Positions 16,996 through 25,177 of a stretch of 64,000 nt of DNA are shown here, piece after piece. A model generated the notes under the pieces. The model worked only from the letters and a program-made list of their open reading frames with translations, was not told where the DNA came from and did not search any database. Numbering within the stretch: the first letter of the stretch is position 1; each line of letters opens with the position of its first letter. Made by a program: the position numbers and the translations under genes. Source of the stretch: Kribbella catacumbae DSM 19601 (GTDB lineage Bacteria > Actinomycetota > Actinomycetes > Propionibacteriales > Kribbellaceae); contig NZ_AQUZ01000002.1 of the NCBI RefSeq assembly GCF_000372465.1, positions 124,160 through 188,159 on the forward strand. Direction: 5' to 3'.

Positions 16996-18505
16996 TTTCA
17001 TGGACCGGCCACGAAGACCCGAACCCATCGAACCGGATGACTCTTCCGGCCAGACGTCCAGCTCTGACGCTCCAGTCGAGCGGCCTATCTCGGACGCTGT
17101 TGACCGCCAGCAGGAACTTGCAGACCGCCGGCCACAGAGTGTCAACGGCGCCGGCGATCGAACTGTCGAGGAGCCATCCACGACCCCTGCTGAGTCAAGC
17201 AATGACTCGCCTGCCTCACGGCCGGACGAGGCCCAGGAAGATCGGCCGGATCAATCCTCGGTCCAGCCGGATCGGGATGCCGTAGATCCCGCCGGACAAC
17301 CAAGTCAGCGAGACGCAGCGACGGTAGACACTCCACGCTCTTCTGGCGACGCCACATCAGGCGTTCAGGTGGCCGGCGACCGAGTGTCTGCGGCCACGCG
17401 CGAATTGATGCTGCAACACCCGGCGTTTACACGCTTCGGCTGGGGATCCGGCGACGCCAGCATCACTGAAGATCAGCAGCCGGCCGTGACTGGAAACGCG
17501 GACCGAGCACTGCAGATCGAAGGAGGGCGCGACGAACAAGCCGCAGGCGACGAACCGACCGCCGATGTGGTGCATCGCGAACCGACTGGCTCAACAGTTG
17601 CCGTCGAAGCGACTGCTACGGAGTCTGAGAACAGTTCGGACCCCTCTACGGACCGCTCCGAAGCCTCCCGGCCGGAACCATTCGGTGACCCAGACCGCAG
17701 TTCTGAGGACCGAGCTGAGCCTGATGCGGTACCTCAACAGATCGCGCCACAATCCGATACGCCGGTGCTGCCACATCTCTCCCCTCTGCCTGAACAGACC
17801 GAGCGCTCCTCGAGTACCGATGCACGTTGGCAGGGCCATGCCGATGGTGGCGTGCAGGAGGCACCCGCGGGTCACGAGACTGTAGAGCACGGTGACGATG
17901 CCGAGGACCCCACGGCGCGCGCCAAGATCGCCGAACAGAGCATTGAGATCGGCCGCGAGGTCGTCCAGCCCGCCGGACGTGCTGCCGATGAATCTGAAGG
18001 CTTGTCCTTGGCAGCGATTGACCCTGCACCATCCGCGAGCCCAGACGCCAGGCTCGAGCGGTCGCTGACCAGCGAGGACGGCGATCAGTTGACTACGGAT
18101 GTCTCGGTGACGACTGAAGATGAGGCTCAACGTAGGTACGAACTCGGATACGATCCTGCGGTTAAGCAGTTCCGTCCCGGTGAAACCGAGACGGCATTGC
18201 GTATCGAATCCAAGCGAGGTGTTCAACTCGAACGCGCACAGAGCGCCGACGAGAAATACGACTGGGTTGACTCAGATGGACGCACATATGACGCCATCGG
18301 CAATTTTCCTGCAAAGTTTCTGGATCGCCAGTGGGATAATTTCAAGGAAAAAGTGGAGCATCACCTGGAGAAAGCAGATTTCGTGCCAATTGATGTCGCG
18401 AAGTTCACTCCGGAGCAGTGTCAGAGAATCCGCGACACGTTTGCAGTCTACTATCCGCGTGTATTTATTGTTGGAGATGATGGATTCGATGGCCGGAACG
18501 ATTGA
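16988..18505 (+). CDS. Disordered protein with C-terminal toxin-like nuclease domain
   Basis: 505 residues from a GTG at 16988 that overlaps the HerA-type stop by eight bases (ATG 17000 is an alternative). Residues 1 to about 370 are disordered, rich in Ser, Asp, Glu, Pro and Gln. From about 384 a compact domain begins (YELGYDPAVKQFRPGETETA) with E401, E407, D426/D429, D435 and K443 as possible catalytic residues, then FLDRQW, KADFVPIDVAKFTPEQ and a final VFIVG strand. This layout closely resembles C-terminal toxin domains of CdiA-type polymorphic toxins with a restriction-endonuclease-like fold. The toxin part is much more AT-rich than the rest. The small gene that follows would be the immunity protein. 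Confidence 0.65.
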   Translation: MNSFMDRPRRPEPIEPDDSSGQTSSSDAPVERPISDAVDRQQELADRRPQSVNGAGDRTVEEPSTTPAESSNDSPASRPDEAQEDRPDQSSVQPDRDAVDPAGQPSQRDAATVDTPRSSGDATSGVQVAGDRVSAATRELMLQHPAFTRFGWGSGDASITEDQQPAVTGNADRALQIEGGRDEQAAGDEPTADVVHREPTGSTVAVEATATESENSSDPSTDRSEASRPEPFGDPDRSSEDRAEPDAVPQQIAPQSDTPVLPHLSPLPEQTERSSSTDARWQGHADGGVQEAPAGHETVEHGDDAEDPTARAKIAEQSIEIGREVVQPAGRAADESEGLSLAAIDPAPSASPDARLERSLTSEDGDQLTTDVSVTTEDEAQRRYELGYDPAVKQFRPGETETALRIESKRGVQLERAQSADEKYDWVDSDGRTYDAIGNFPAKFLDRQWDNFKEKVEHHLEKADFVPIDVAKFTPEQCQRIRDTFAVYYPRVFIVGDDGFDGRND

Positions 18506-18818
18506 ATTTGGCGGCGGTGAGCGCTGGGATGGCCCGCAATGGGTTTTCAACTTTGTAATGAGCTACCTTGTGACCGCGTTGGATGGTGAACCGATCGCTG
18601 AAGAGATCCGTGAGATCGATGAAGAAAATGTTGGTTTCCTGAATATCGGTGAGCTCGATACCGCCATGCGGATCAGGATCTTAACGATGATCCACGAGAG
18701 TCTGGTCGCTGATGGCGATGCTCGGCTTCCGGAGGATCTGCCAGGGCGAGCGGGAGGTATAGGTCAACTCCAAGAAGTAGCCGATTCGGCGGGGTCTGCC
18801 TTGCGATCAGATCGATAG
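18489..18818 (+). CDS. Probable immunity protein
   Basis: 109 residues if started at 18489 (ATGs at 18477 and 18480 are alternatives; GGAG lies at 18473). The first codons overlap the end of the toxin-like gene in another frame, the usual coupling of toxin and immunity genes. Acidic (EPIAEEIREIDEENVGF), as expected for a protein that covers a basic nuclease surface. AT-richer than the surroundings, like the toxin domain. Family not recognised; the immunity role is inferred from position, size and charge. Confidence 0.55.
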   Translation: MAGTIEFGGGERWDGPQWVFNFVMSYLVTALDGEPIAEEIREIDEENVGFLNIGELDTAMRIRILTMIHESLVADGDARLPEDLPGRAGGIGQLQEVADSAGSALRSDR

Positions 18819-18900
18819 CCTCAGAGCGACTGGGACCAATCGAGGCCAACGCCGTCGCCGGCAGCTACTGATTCGTCCTCTGTGCAATTACCCTTGCGGC

Positions 18901-20013
18901 ATGGCGGATCCCTCGGACTACGAGCTCGCGGCATGGCGTGACATCCAACGGTTCAAAGGCCGGCCACTGTCAAGAGGGACGAGAAACGTCGGCGAGCAAA
19001 TGGCCAGCCGTGCCGCCGGCCTCGGCACGCGCGCAACGAAGTACCTCGAGGATCACCCACGGGCCCAATCGGCCGTCTCGCGAGGGCAGGAAGTCGCCGC
19101 CAGAAGCACTCACGTAGTCGGCACCGGAGCTCGCCTAGCCGCCGATGCCCTCCCCGACTGGACAGGCACTGCTCTAGAGTCTGCACGGCGGACGGTGGGA
19201 CGGATCTCGCGAGTTGGACTCTCGTCCAAACGGGTGGTGTCGATCCACAAGAAGCGCGGACACGACGTTGCATCGCTTTCTGACCTGCGTCGCCTCGACC
19301 TTGAGCAGATCGACGCTGTCGGTGGACGAGGAGCGAACTGGTATTACCCGGCTGCTGCGGCACTCTCGGGAGCAGGTGCAGGACTGGTGATCTCCGGAGG
19401 CGAGCTTGTCGCCGCAGCCTCCGGCGGCGCCGCGGCAGCGCCCTCGGGCGCAGCAATCGCCGGCGCCTTCACCGGCGACGCCGCAGTCGTTCTCGGCCTC
19501 GCGTCTCGCTCAGTCGGTCACATCTCGCTGCTCTACGGCTACCATCCCGAGGCGCCTGCTGAGAAGCTATTCGCGATGTCAATCGTCAACGCCGGGACGG
19601 CGATGTCAGCCACCGCCAAAACCAGCGCGATGGCCGACATCTCGCGGCTCACCCAGGCACTCGTCCGCGGCAAGACGTGGGCCGTCCTGAACGAGACAGT
19701 TGTTGCGAGAGTCTCCGTACAGTTCGCGAAGGCATTCGGCGTCCGCCTTACCAAGCAGGGGCTCGGGAAGGTCGTGCCCGCAGTCGGGATTCTCGTTGGC
19801 GGCACCCTCAACTGGGCCACCTTAGAGGCGATCGTTGACGCCGCCGACGTTGCGTACCGACGGCGGTTCCTTCTTGAGAAGTACCCACACCTCGCCGACG
19901 AGGAAGCCCCCGGATCGTTTCCTGATGTCGGCTCTGCCGTTCCAGACAACACCGATGAGGTGATCAGCGTGCTCGGTGAACTCGCAGAGGCTGGCGGACC
20001 CGACATCCCCTGA
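18901..20013 (+). CDS. EcsC-family protein
   Basis: 370 residues. The C-terminal two thirds match the EcsC pattern: a Gly/Ala-rich hydrophobic region (about 155-210), GHISLLYGYHPEAPAEKLF, then a basic/hydrophobic helix and VVPAVGILVGGTLNWATLEAI, ending AYRRRFLLEKYPHL. EcsC proteins are membrane-associated and are often found near toxin and phage-related loci, but their activity is unknown. The N-terminal 120 residues are basic and helical. It lies 82 bp after the immunity gene and is probably the last gene of the operon. Confidence 0.75.
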   Translation: MADPSDYELAAWRDIQRFKGRPLSRGTRNVGEQMASRAAGLGTRATKYLEDHPRAQSAVSRGQEVAARSTHVVGTGARLAADALPDWTGTALESARRTVGRISRVGLSSKRVVSIHKKRGHDVASLSDLRRLDLEQIDAVGGRGANWYYPAAAALSGAGAGLVISGGELVAAASGGAAAAPSGAAIAGAFTGDAAVVLGLASRSVGHISLLYGYHPEAPAEKLFAMSIVNAGTAMSATAKTSAMADISRLTQALVRGKTWAVLNETVVARVSVQFAKAFGVRLTKQGLGKVVPAVGILVGGTLNWATLEAIVDAADVAYRRRFLLEKYPHLADEEAPGSFPDVGSAVPDNTDEVISVLGELAEAGGPDIP

Positions 20014-20464
20014 ACCCCGGGCCAGTTCACATTGACCCTGAAGATTCGGCGCCGCCAAGGTGCTCGCGTTTCGGCCGCCGCGGCGCCCGCAACGGGTCCA
20101 TCCAGGCGATCAACGTTCGCCTATACACCTCCGCGGCTCCAAAACGCGGCTTCCGGAATATGACGACATAGCCTCATCGCTCCACGGGACAGGCGGTTCG
20201 GTCCGTACCTACACCCCTGGATCGCGAAGAGCCAGCAAAGACTCGTGGTCGGGACGTGGTTTGCTCGACGATCCTGTGCCATGACGTTCCAGAGTTCAGG
20301 GGCGACAGTCGGTCCGGGCGACGGGATTGGCGTGAGGTGGGGAGCAGGTGGCCATCGGTTCTCGCGACGGCACGAGGTGACGGGACATCTTGCGCTGCGT
20401 TGCAGCGCCGGGGGAGTAGCGACCATCGAGTAGCTCGTTCCCACAAAGAAATGCGAGCACAACC
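20014..20464. other. Intergenic region, no supported gene
   Basis: 451 bp. Frames on either strand (for example minus 20121-20501) have no ribosome site and low-complexity composition. Presumably holds the end of the EcsC transcript and the promoter of the 20465 gene; no clear hairpin seen. Confidence 0.4.
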
Positions 20465-21199
20465 ATGAGCGCACTGCCCACTGACTTTCCTCAGGTCCCA
20501 CTCAAACAGATGGATCCGTCGATGCTCGTTTTCGAGCTCGGCCGTGAGGTTCACCGACTCATGCCCGAGTCGAGCGAGCTCATCACCTCCGCCGCTGCGA
20601 TGGCATCCTTCCTGCACCGCAGGCAAACCAGGTTCGTTCGTGGTCGTCTGCCGTGGGTGCCGTACATCGAGCACCCGCTTCGCGTCGCGCTACGGCTGAT
20701 GCGATGGGGCGTTCGTGATCCAGAGGTCTTGGCCGCGGCTCTGCTGCATGCCGTAGTAGAGGACTGCTCCGAAGAACTGCTCCGCATATTTGGTCGTCAA
20801 GACGAGACGGCACGGGATTGCCTGGCTCGGCTCTTCGGCGATGGGACGGCACAGCACGTGCATCAGGTCACGAACCCTGCTGCTGTGGTCGACCTGGAGA
20901 GCTACCAGATCCACATGGCGGCGCTGGCGTGGTTGCGGACTCCGGCGGTCCTGATCAAGGCCAGCGATCTCAAAGACAATGCTGGATCGATCCCCTACCA
21001 GCTGGGATACGGGCAGGACGAGCGGATGCTGCGGCTACTTCGTAAGTACCTGCCGTGCGTGCGCGAGGTTTCACGGGGCTTGAGTGCTATGGGTCTGGAG
21101 GCAACATCTGAGTTCGCTTGGTCTGCGGCCGCAGCCGACCTGTGCCGGCTCACGGCAGAGTTGGAAGAGCTCGCCGGCGAGCTGGGCATTGTGGTGTGA
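20465..21199 (+). CDS. HD-domain SpoT/MESH1-like protein, degenerate site
   Basis: 244 residues. The layout follows the (p)ppGpp-hydrolase HD domain: first His at H70 (VPYIEHPLRVAL), the HDxxED motif as H95-A96-V-V-E99-D100, and the distal Asp in LIKASDLKDN (D168). The metal-binding Asp of the HD pair is replaced by Ala96, while E99, D100 and D168 remain. RelA/SpoT hydrolases need that Asp for Mn binding, so activity may be lost or altered; the domain might instead bind a nucleotide as a sensor. No synthetase domain. The start at ATG 20465 has a weak ribosome site. Confidence 0.7.
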   Translation: MSALPTDFPQVPLKQMDPSMLVFELGREVHRLMPESSELITSAAAMASFLHRRQTRFVRGRLPWVPYIEHPLRVALRLMRWGVRDPEVLAAALLHAVVEDCSEELLRIFGRQDETARDCLARLFGDGTAQHVHQVTNPAAVVDLESYQIHMAALAWLRTPAVLIKASDLKDNAGSIPYQLGYGQDERMLRLLRKYLPCVREVSRGLSAMGLEATSEFAWSAAAADLCRLTAELEELAGELGIVV

Positions 21200-21345
21200 G
21201 CTACCGCTCCGATCGCGCCAGCTTGCGGCAAGCCTCGCTCCAGCGATCCATCTGCCTTCGGCGCTCAGCGGTGCTCATCAGGCATCAGCACAGCTGATTC
21301 GGGGGCGCCCGGCCAGACGAGTGGATACAACTTGGAGTGATAGCC

Positions 21346-21801
21346 GTGGGCCAGTTCGATCCGACACCCATGTTCACCGGAGAGCTCGCTTTCCTGTCGA
21401 ACTTTGACCAGACACCGTTCCTCATGCCGCTCCTGGACGCCGAGGTTGCCTCGGCGGAGCACGCGTTCAACGCATTGAAGACCGTCGACGAAGACCAGCA
21501 GCATCATGTGCTCGACGCTCCGACGCCGGGGGAGAGTAAGCGGCGCGGCCGCCGGGTGACGCTTCGGCCCGGTTGGGATGCCGGCGTTCGGGTCTGGGCC
21601 ATGCGGCAGGTACTCACCGCCAAATTCGCGGTCCCTGCCCTTCGCTACCAACTCGTGCGTACCGAGGACAGCGTGCTTGTGGAGACAAATCACTGGCACG
21701 ACCAGTACTGGGGCTCGTGCTTCTGCCCGAGGCACGAGCGGTCTCCTGGTACGAATATGCTCGGCGAGCTGCTGATGGTCCTCCGCGCTCGTCACAGCTG
21801 A
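21346..21801 (+). CDS. NADAR-family protein (YbiA-like N-glycosidase fold)
   Basis: 151 residues from a GTG at 21346, chosen because GGAG (21334-21337) sits at ideal spacing; an in-frame GTG at 21337 overlaps that site. Typical NADAR signatures are visible: FTGELAFLSNF at the N-terminus, ASAEHAFNALKT, GRRVTLRPGWD, WAMRQVLTAKF, and the C-terminal NHWHDQYWGSC followed by GTNMLGELLM. Members cleave N-glycosidic bonds in riboflavin intermediates or ADP-ribose adducts on guanine, and some act as antitoxins to DarT-type toxins. No DarT-like gene is adjacent. A terminator follows. Confidence 0.85.
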   Translation: MGQFDPTPMFTGELAFLSNFDQTPFLMPLLDAEVASAEHAFNALKTVDEDQQHHVLDAPTPGESKRRGRRVTLRPGWDAGVRVWAMRQVLTAKFAVPALRYQLVRTEDSVLVETNHWHDQYWGSCFCPRHERSPGTNMLGELLMVLRARHS

Positions 21802-21822
21802 CGCTCCCGATTTTCACCCGAA

Positions 21823-21874
21823 GAAGCCCTCCCGGTGCAGAGTTCATGCTCTGATCCGGGAGGGCTTCTCTTTT
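21823..21874 (+). terminator. Intrinsic terminator
   Basis: Perfect 13-bp stem GAAGCCCTCCCGG (21823-21835) with CCGGGAGGGCTTC (21856-21868), then TCTTTT. Ends the NADAR transcript just before the convergent minus-strand genes. Confidence 0.88.
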
Positions 21875-21925
21875 GCCCAACTCTGGCCTAAACCTTCGCA
21901 GTCAGCGGTGACGGGGTGGTGGTCA

Positions 21926-22552
21926 TTACTCTTCCTCAGAACGCCGCGAGTAGGTGCTGGTGACCTCGAGCTCGCCGCCGGATTTCCGCCGGCGCAGGAG
22001 CACTGCGAGCTCATCTCGCCAGGGTTGCTCGGGGACAACCCAGACTGCCGTGTCGTAGCCGTGTGACCAGACCTGGCCGGTGCGTTCGACTGCACACCAG
22101 CGGGGCCGTTCGCGGCCGAGTTCCTCGTCGAAGTAGAGCGGCCCGTCGACGTACTGCGTCCAGAAGACCTGCGCTCCTGGCTGCATCGGCTTCTGCGCGT
22201 ACGGCTTCGGGTTCTTTGCCGGGCGCCACTTCCAGCGCTTGGCAGCGTCCCGGATCCAGGCTGGCGTCGGCTGGCGCCAGGAGAACCGCGGACCCGTCTT
22301 CAAGTAGGCGGTCAACGGCGCGTGCACCATACCGAGCTTGCGGCCATGCATCTCGGCCATGTGGGCGTCGAACAGCGGTGGCTCGTTCGTGGTGAAGTCG
22401 CAAGCGACCGGGATCGCGCGCCCGGCGCCGTCGACCCACCGGCCTCGGCCGGCGCCGTCAGACTCGGCCGCGGCGAGTTGTTCTCTGGTGGCGTCCGAGA
22501 CCAGGACATCACGACTCAGGTGGCACGAGGCCTTGAAGTCTCGCCTCGTCAC
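21926..22552 (-). CDS. Unknown protein, coupled to the methylase-like gene
   Basis: 208 residues from a GTG at 22552 that overlaps the upstream stop (GTGA). N-terminal part VTRRDFKASCHLSRDVLV; the middle is rich in Trp, Tyr and Pro (KRWKWRPAKNPKPYAQKP), ending with a basic tail and acidic last residues. No family recognised. The four-base coupling implies a shared function with the 22549 gene, perhaps a companion of the methylase-like protein. Confidence 0.65.
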   Translation of the reverse strand: MTRRDFKASCHLSRDVLVSDATREQLAAAESDGAGRGRWVDGAGRAIPVACDFTTNEPPLFDAHMAEMHGRKLGMVHAPLTAYLKTGPRFSWRQPTPAWIRDAAKRWKWRPAKNPKPYAQKPMQPGAQVFWTQYVDGPLYFDEELGRERPRWCAVERTGQVWSHGYDTAVWVVPEQPWRDELAVLLRRRKSGGELEVTSTYSRRSEEE

Positions 22553-23280
22553 GGGCGGGCCTGCGCTGTGCAATGTGGCGGTGTCGCGCTGAGCAGCGTC
22601 TGGAGCTCTCTCGCAGCGTCGGTCCAGCGGAGCCTCCAACCCCATCCACCGAGGACGTGCGCCGGGGTCGGCCAGCTATCGAAGGTCTCCATCGTGAGCG
22701 TGTCTCTACGGTGCACGACCGCGGGGATGTGGAGCAGCGACAGATGGACGTAGGCCATGTGGACGGCCTGGGGTGCGATGTCTTCTGCCGTCACATGCAA
22801 CTGGGTCTGGGGGTTCAGCCCGGCGCTTTGCATCTCCTGCGACACGGCGACGATGAATGCGGCTGCTCCACATGTCGGCTCGTAGAGCCTGGCGAATCCG
22901 CAGGTCCTCACTGTGTCGGCCAGCGCCTCGATGTGCATCCCAGCCATGAGCCGAGCGACGTCGTAGGGGGTGAAGAACTGGCCGAGGCGGTCGTTGCCCA
23001 AGGCCAGCTCCATGTAGAGGCGGCCGAGTACGTCGCAGGGCTCGTCACCCATCGCCTTCACGACGAGTGCGAGGGCGAGCCCGAAGCGGTCCAGCTCCTC
23101 ACGGTCGTAGCGTCCCGCCGTACGCAGGTACTGCGCTTCGCGCTCATCGCGCCCCCGGAGATCCACTGCGTTGCGGAAGGCGAGCGCCGACATCTCGACG
23201 AAGTCGTCGAACACTTCCGACATGCGCTTCGCGCCGGCGTTCGCCTCGAGCAGCTTCACAATCTCCCGGTAGGCACTCAC
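22549..23280 (-). CDS. N-6 DNA methylase-like protein without catalytic motif
   Basis: 243 residues. It has the HsdM/N6-MTase layout: a helical N-terminus, QFFTPYDVARLM (about 101-112), SAM-binding motif I EPTCGAAAF (134-142) and AEDIAPQAVHMAY (acidic loop). Where NPPY/F should follow, the protein reads DSWPTPAHVLGGWGWRL (201-217), so the catalytic Asn/Asp-Pro-Pro motif is absent. The GTG start at 23280 has a weak ribosome site. May be a SAM-binding relic or a DNA-modification-related protein with another role. Lies 55 bp downstream of parM on the same strand. Confidence 0.75.
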   Translation of the reverse strand: MSAYREIVKLLEANAGAKRMSEVFDDFVEMSALAFRNAVDLRGRDEREAQYLRTAGRYDREELDRFGLALALVVKAMGDEPCDVLGRLYMELALGNDRLGQFFTPYDVARLMAGMHIEALADTVRTCGFARLYEPTCGAAAFIVAVSQEMQSAGLNPQTQLHVTAEDIAPQAVHMAYVHLSLLHIPAVVHRRDTLTMETFDSWPTPAHVLGGWGWRLRWTDAARELQTLLSATPPHCTAQARP

Positions 23281-23335
23281 GATGTAGGCCCGCCAACGTC
23301 ATCGTCGAAATGCGGCATGAGGAGAGGCGGGACCA

Positions 23336-24640
23336 TCAGACAGCCACCTCAGCAGTGGTCTCGCTCTGCGTAATGCTGCCGATCTCCACGTGGCGCGCTG
23401 CGATGTACATGCCCTCGCGATTGAGGTGCCGCGAGTAGCTCGAGTCGAGATACAGCACCGGAATGTCGCCGGCCACCTGCAGGAGTGCCGGGTGCAGCAA
23501 CTCGCGGACCGGTCCAGCGCCGCCGCCGTAGACGTAGACGACCTCGGTCGTCGCGCCGGCCTGAGAGAGAACGTCACCGAAAGCCGAGACGATCTCATCG
23601 ACCAGGTACCTCGCTTCATCGGTCACGAACCCGGCAGCCCGCTCGTGCCTACCCTTCTGCAGCATTGAGGGCTCGCCCTGGAGAAAGTCCGCGAGCTGCT
23701 TTCGCGACGTGAACTGCAATGAGGAATCCGACTCGCTCATGCGCTCCATGGCGTTCATGAGCGCGGTGCCATAGCCCTGCTCGAGCGTAAAGGCCGCCTC
23801 GGGGTTGAATCTGCCGTCGGTGAAAACCGGGAAGTTGACCGTGCCTTCGCCGACATCGACGCCGATGGTGTTGCGGACCGCCACCAGGTGGGCAGCGGTG
23901 ACGTCCTCGGCGAGGTGACCCTGGCGGCCGCGGAGATCGTCGAGAAGAGCCTGTGCGAGCGGCTCGCCCTTGTCGGTGATGGCGAACTGGGCCGACGCGC
24001 CTTCGGCCATGACCTGGACATCGACGAACTCGAGACGAACCGAGACCGGCGTAGAGAAGTTCTTGATCGTGACCAGGTGCACCACTGGCGCGGCAGTGCC
24101 AGCAGCGCCCATGAACTCGGCGGCGTAGGTATGGCGGCGCGCGACAAACTCAGAAATGGGCAGAGCCAAACCGGCGCGAATCCTCACACGCAGCTCGCGG
24201 TCGGGAAGGGTGCCCGCTGCGCGAACGTGGTCGCGCAGTGCCTTGGCTGCGAAGACGCCGAGCACGAGCACCTTGGCGAGTTCCTGGTCGACCTTGCTGT
24301 GCTTGCCCAAGACCTCGAACTCGGTGAACTTCGACCCTCGCGCGTGGAGCGACGAGCGGCCGAAGATGCGGCGGTCGCTGGCGGCGATCAGAGGAGTGGT
24401 CATCGTGCAGTCGAGCCGGTTGTAGAAGTCATCGCCTGCCTTTGCGGCGTCATCGCCGAGCACCTCGGCGGCGGTCGCGTCCGGGAGCGGCACCTTCGGG
24501 TTCTGGCGGGTCGTTGACACGACCGCTGACGGGAGGTCGATCTCGTCGAAGACGCCGGTCTCTGTGTTGCGAATGACGCCCTTCACGTAGCCGTTGCCAA
24601 CGTCGATACCGCCGGTAAGGGTAATGGTCTCTGCGCTCAT
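23336..24640 (-). CDS. parM: ParM/StbA-like actin-family protein
   Basis: 434 residues from the ATG at 24640 (GAAGGATCC upstream; an in-frame start at 24661 is less likely). Actin-fold ATP-binding signatures: phosphate 1 GIDVGNGYVKG (11-21), phosphate 2 IGVDVGEGTVNF (259-270) and adenosine motif VYVYGGGAGPV (368-378). Such proteins form filaments that push plasmid copies apart. The partner gene is directly upstream, consistent with a type II partition locus, and an inverted repeat further upstream could be the centromere. It might also be a phage-type actin that positions DNA. Confidence 0.85.
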   Translation of the reverse strand: MSAETITLTGGIDVGNGYVKGVIRNTETGVFDEIDLPSAVVSTTRQNPKVPLPDATAAEVLGDDAAKAGDDFYNRLDCTMTTPLIAASDRRIFGRSSLHARGSKFTEFEVLGKHSKVDQELAKVLVLGVFAAKALRDHVRAAGTLPDRELRVRIRAGLALPISEFVARRHTYAAEFMGAAGTAAPVVHLVTIKNFSTPVSVRLEFVDVQVMAEGASAQFAITDKGEPLAQALLDDLRGRQGHLAEDVTAAHLVAVRNTIGVDVGEGTVNFPVFTDGRFNPEAAFTLEQGYGTALMNAMERMSESDSSLQFTSRKQLADFLQGEPSMLQKGRHERAAGFVTDEARYLVDEIVSAFGDVLSQAGATTEVVYVYGGGAGPVRELLHPALLQVAGDIPVLYLDSSYSRHLNREGMYIAARHVEIGSITQSETTAEVAV

Positions 24641-24697
24641 GTCTGGATCCTTCTTTTGCATGGTCTGGTGATCTGCGGCACTGCGGCGGGCACTGGA

Positions 24698-25177
24698 CTA
24701 CCGGCGGGTGGACGACATGATTTCGTCGATGGAGACCTGCTCCCGGACCACAGGTGCTTCGTGCTGCGCGGGTGTGGCTGCCGGTGCAGCCGCGGGTTCA
24801 TCGGCGGACTCGACCGGCCCGGAAAGTCGATCCGCGGTCGAAGACGCATGGTCGTGTTCCTTTGCCGGCGGTGCATCGCTCAGCTGGTTGTGTGGCTCGC
24901 CTCGCTGAACGACGGACTCCGCCTGCGAAAGGTGGGCCGGCTTCGTTGCCGCGGTAGCGCCCGGCTGGGCTTGTCCGGGGCGGAGCAGTTGCTCTACCGG
25001 CTTGTTGACGACGTCGATGTAACCATCGCGCTCGATCGATTCGCGGATCAGCAGCCGGAGCGAGCCCGAGATGTTCTCTTGGAGGTCGAGCCACTGGTTC
25101 ACCGAGACGTCTGCTGCGGGAACGCTCCAGCGAAGCCGCCGCGGATCTGCCGCCTCTGGCTGACTGGTCTTGGTCAT
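24698..25177 (-). CDS. parR: ParR-like adaptor/repressor
   Basis: 159 residues, GAGGAGAG before the ATG. Residues about 20-60 (DVSVNQWLDLQENISGSLRL... through the helix ending near the Asp-Val-Val) fit a ribbon-helix-helix fold as in ParR; the remaining 100 residues are Ala/Pro/Gln-rich and disordered, with a short C-terminal helix (VSIDEIMSS) that could contact the filament. Located immediately upstream of the ParM-like gene on the same strand. It should bind repeats in the upstream region and repress its own promoter. Family assigned by layout and context. Confidence 0.7.
   Translation of the reverse strand: MTKTSQPEAADPRRLRWSVPAADVSVNQWLDLQENISGSLRLLIRESIERDGYIDVVNKPVEQLLRPGQAQPGATAATKPAHLSQAESVVQRGEPHNQLSDAPPAKEHDHASSTADRLSGPVESADEPAAAPAATPAQHEAPVVREQVSIDEIMSSTRR

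Noticed and set aside
20465..21199. Full RelA/SpoT (p)ppGpp synthetase-hydrolase
   Set aside because: Only the HD part is present and its Asp is missing; no synthetase or TGS domain.
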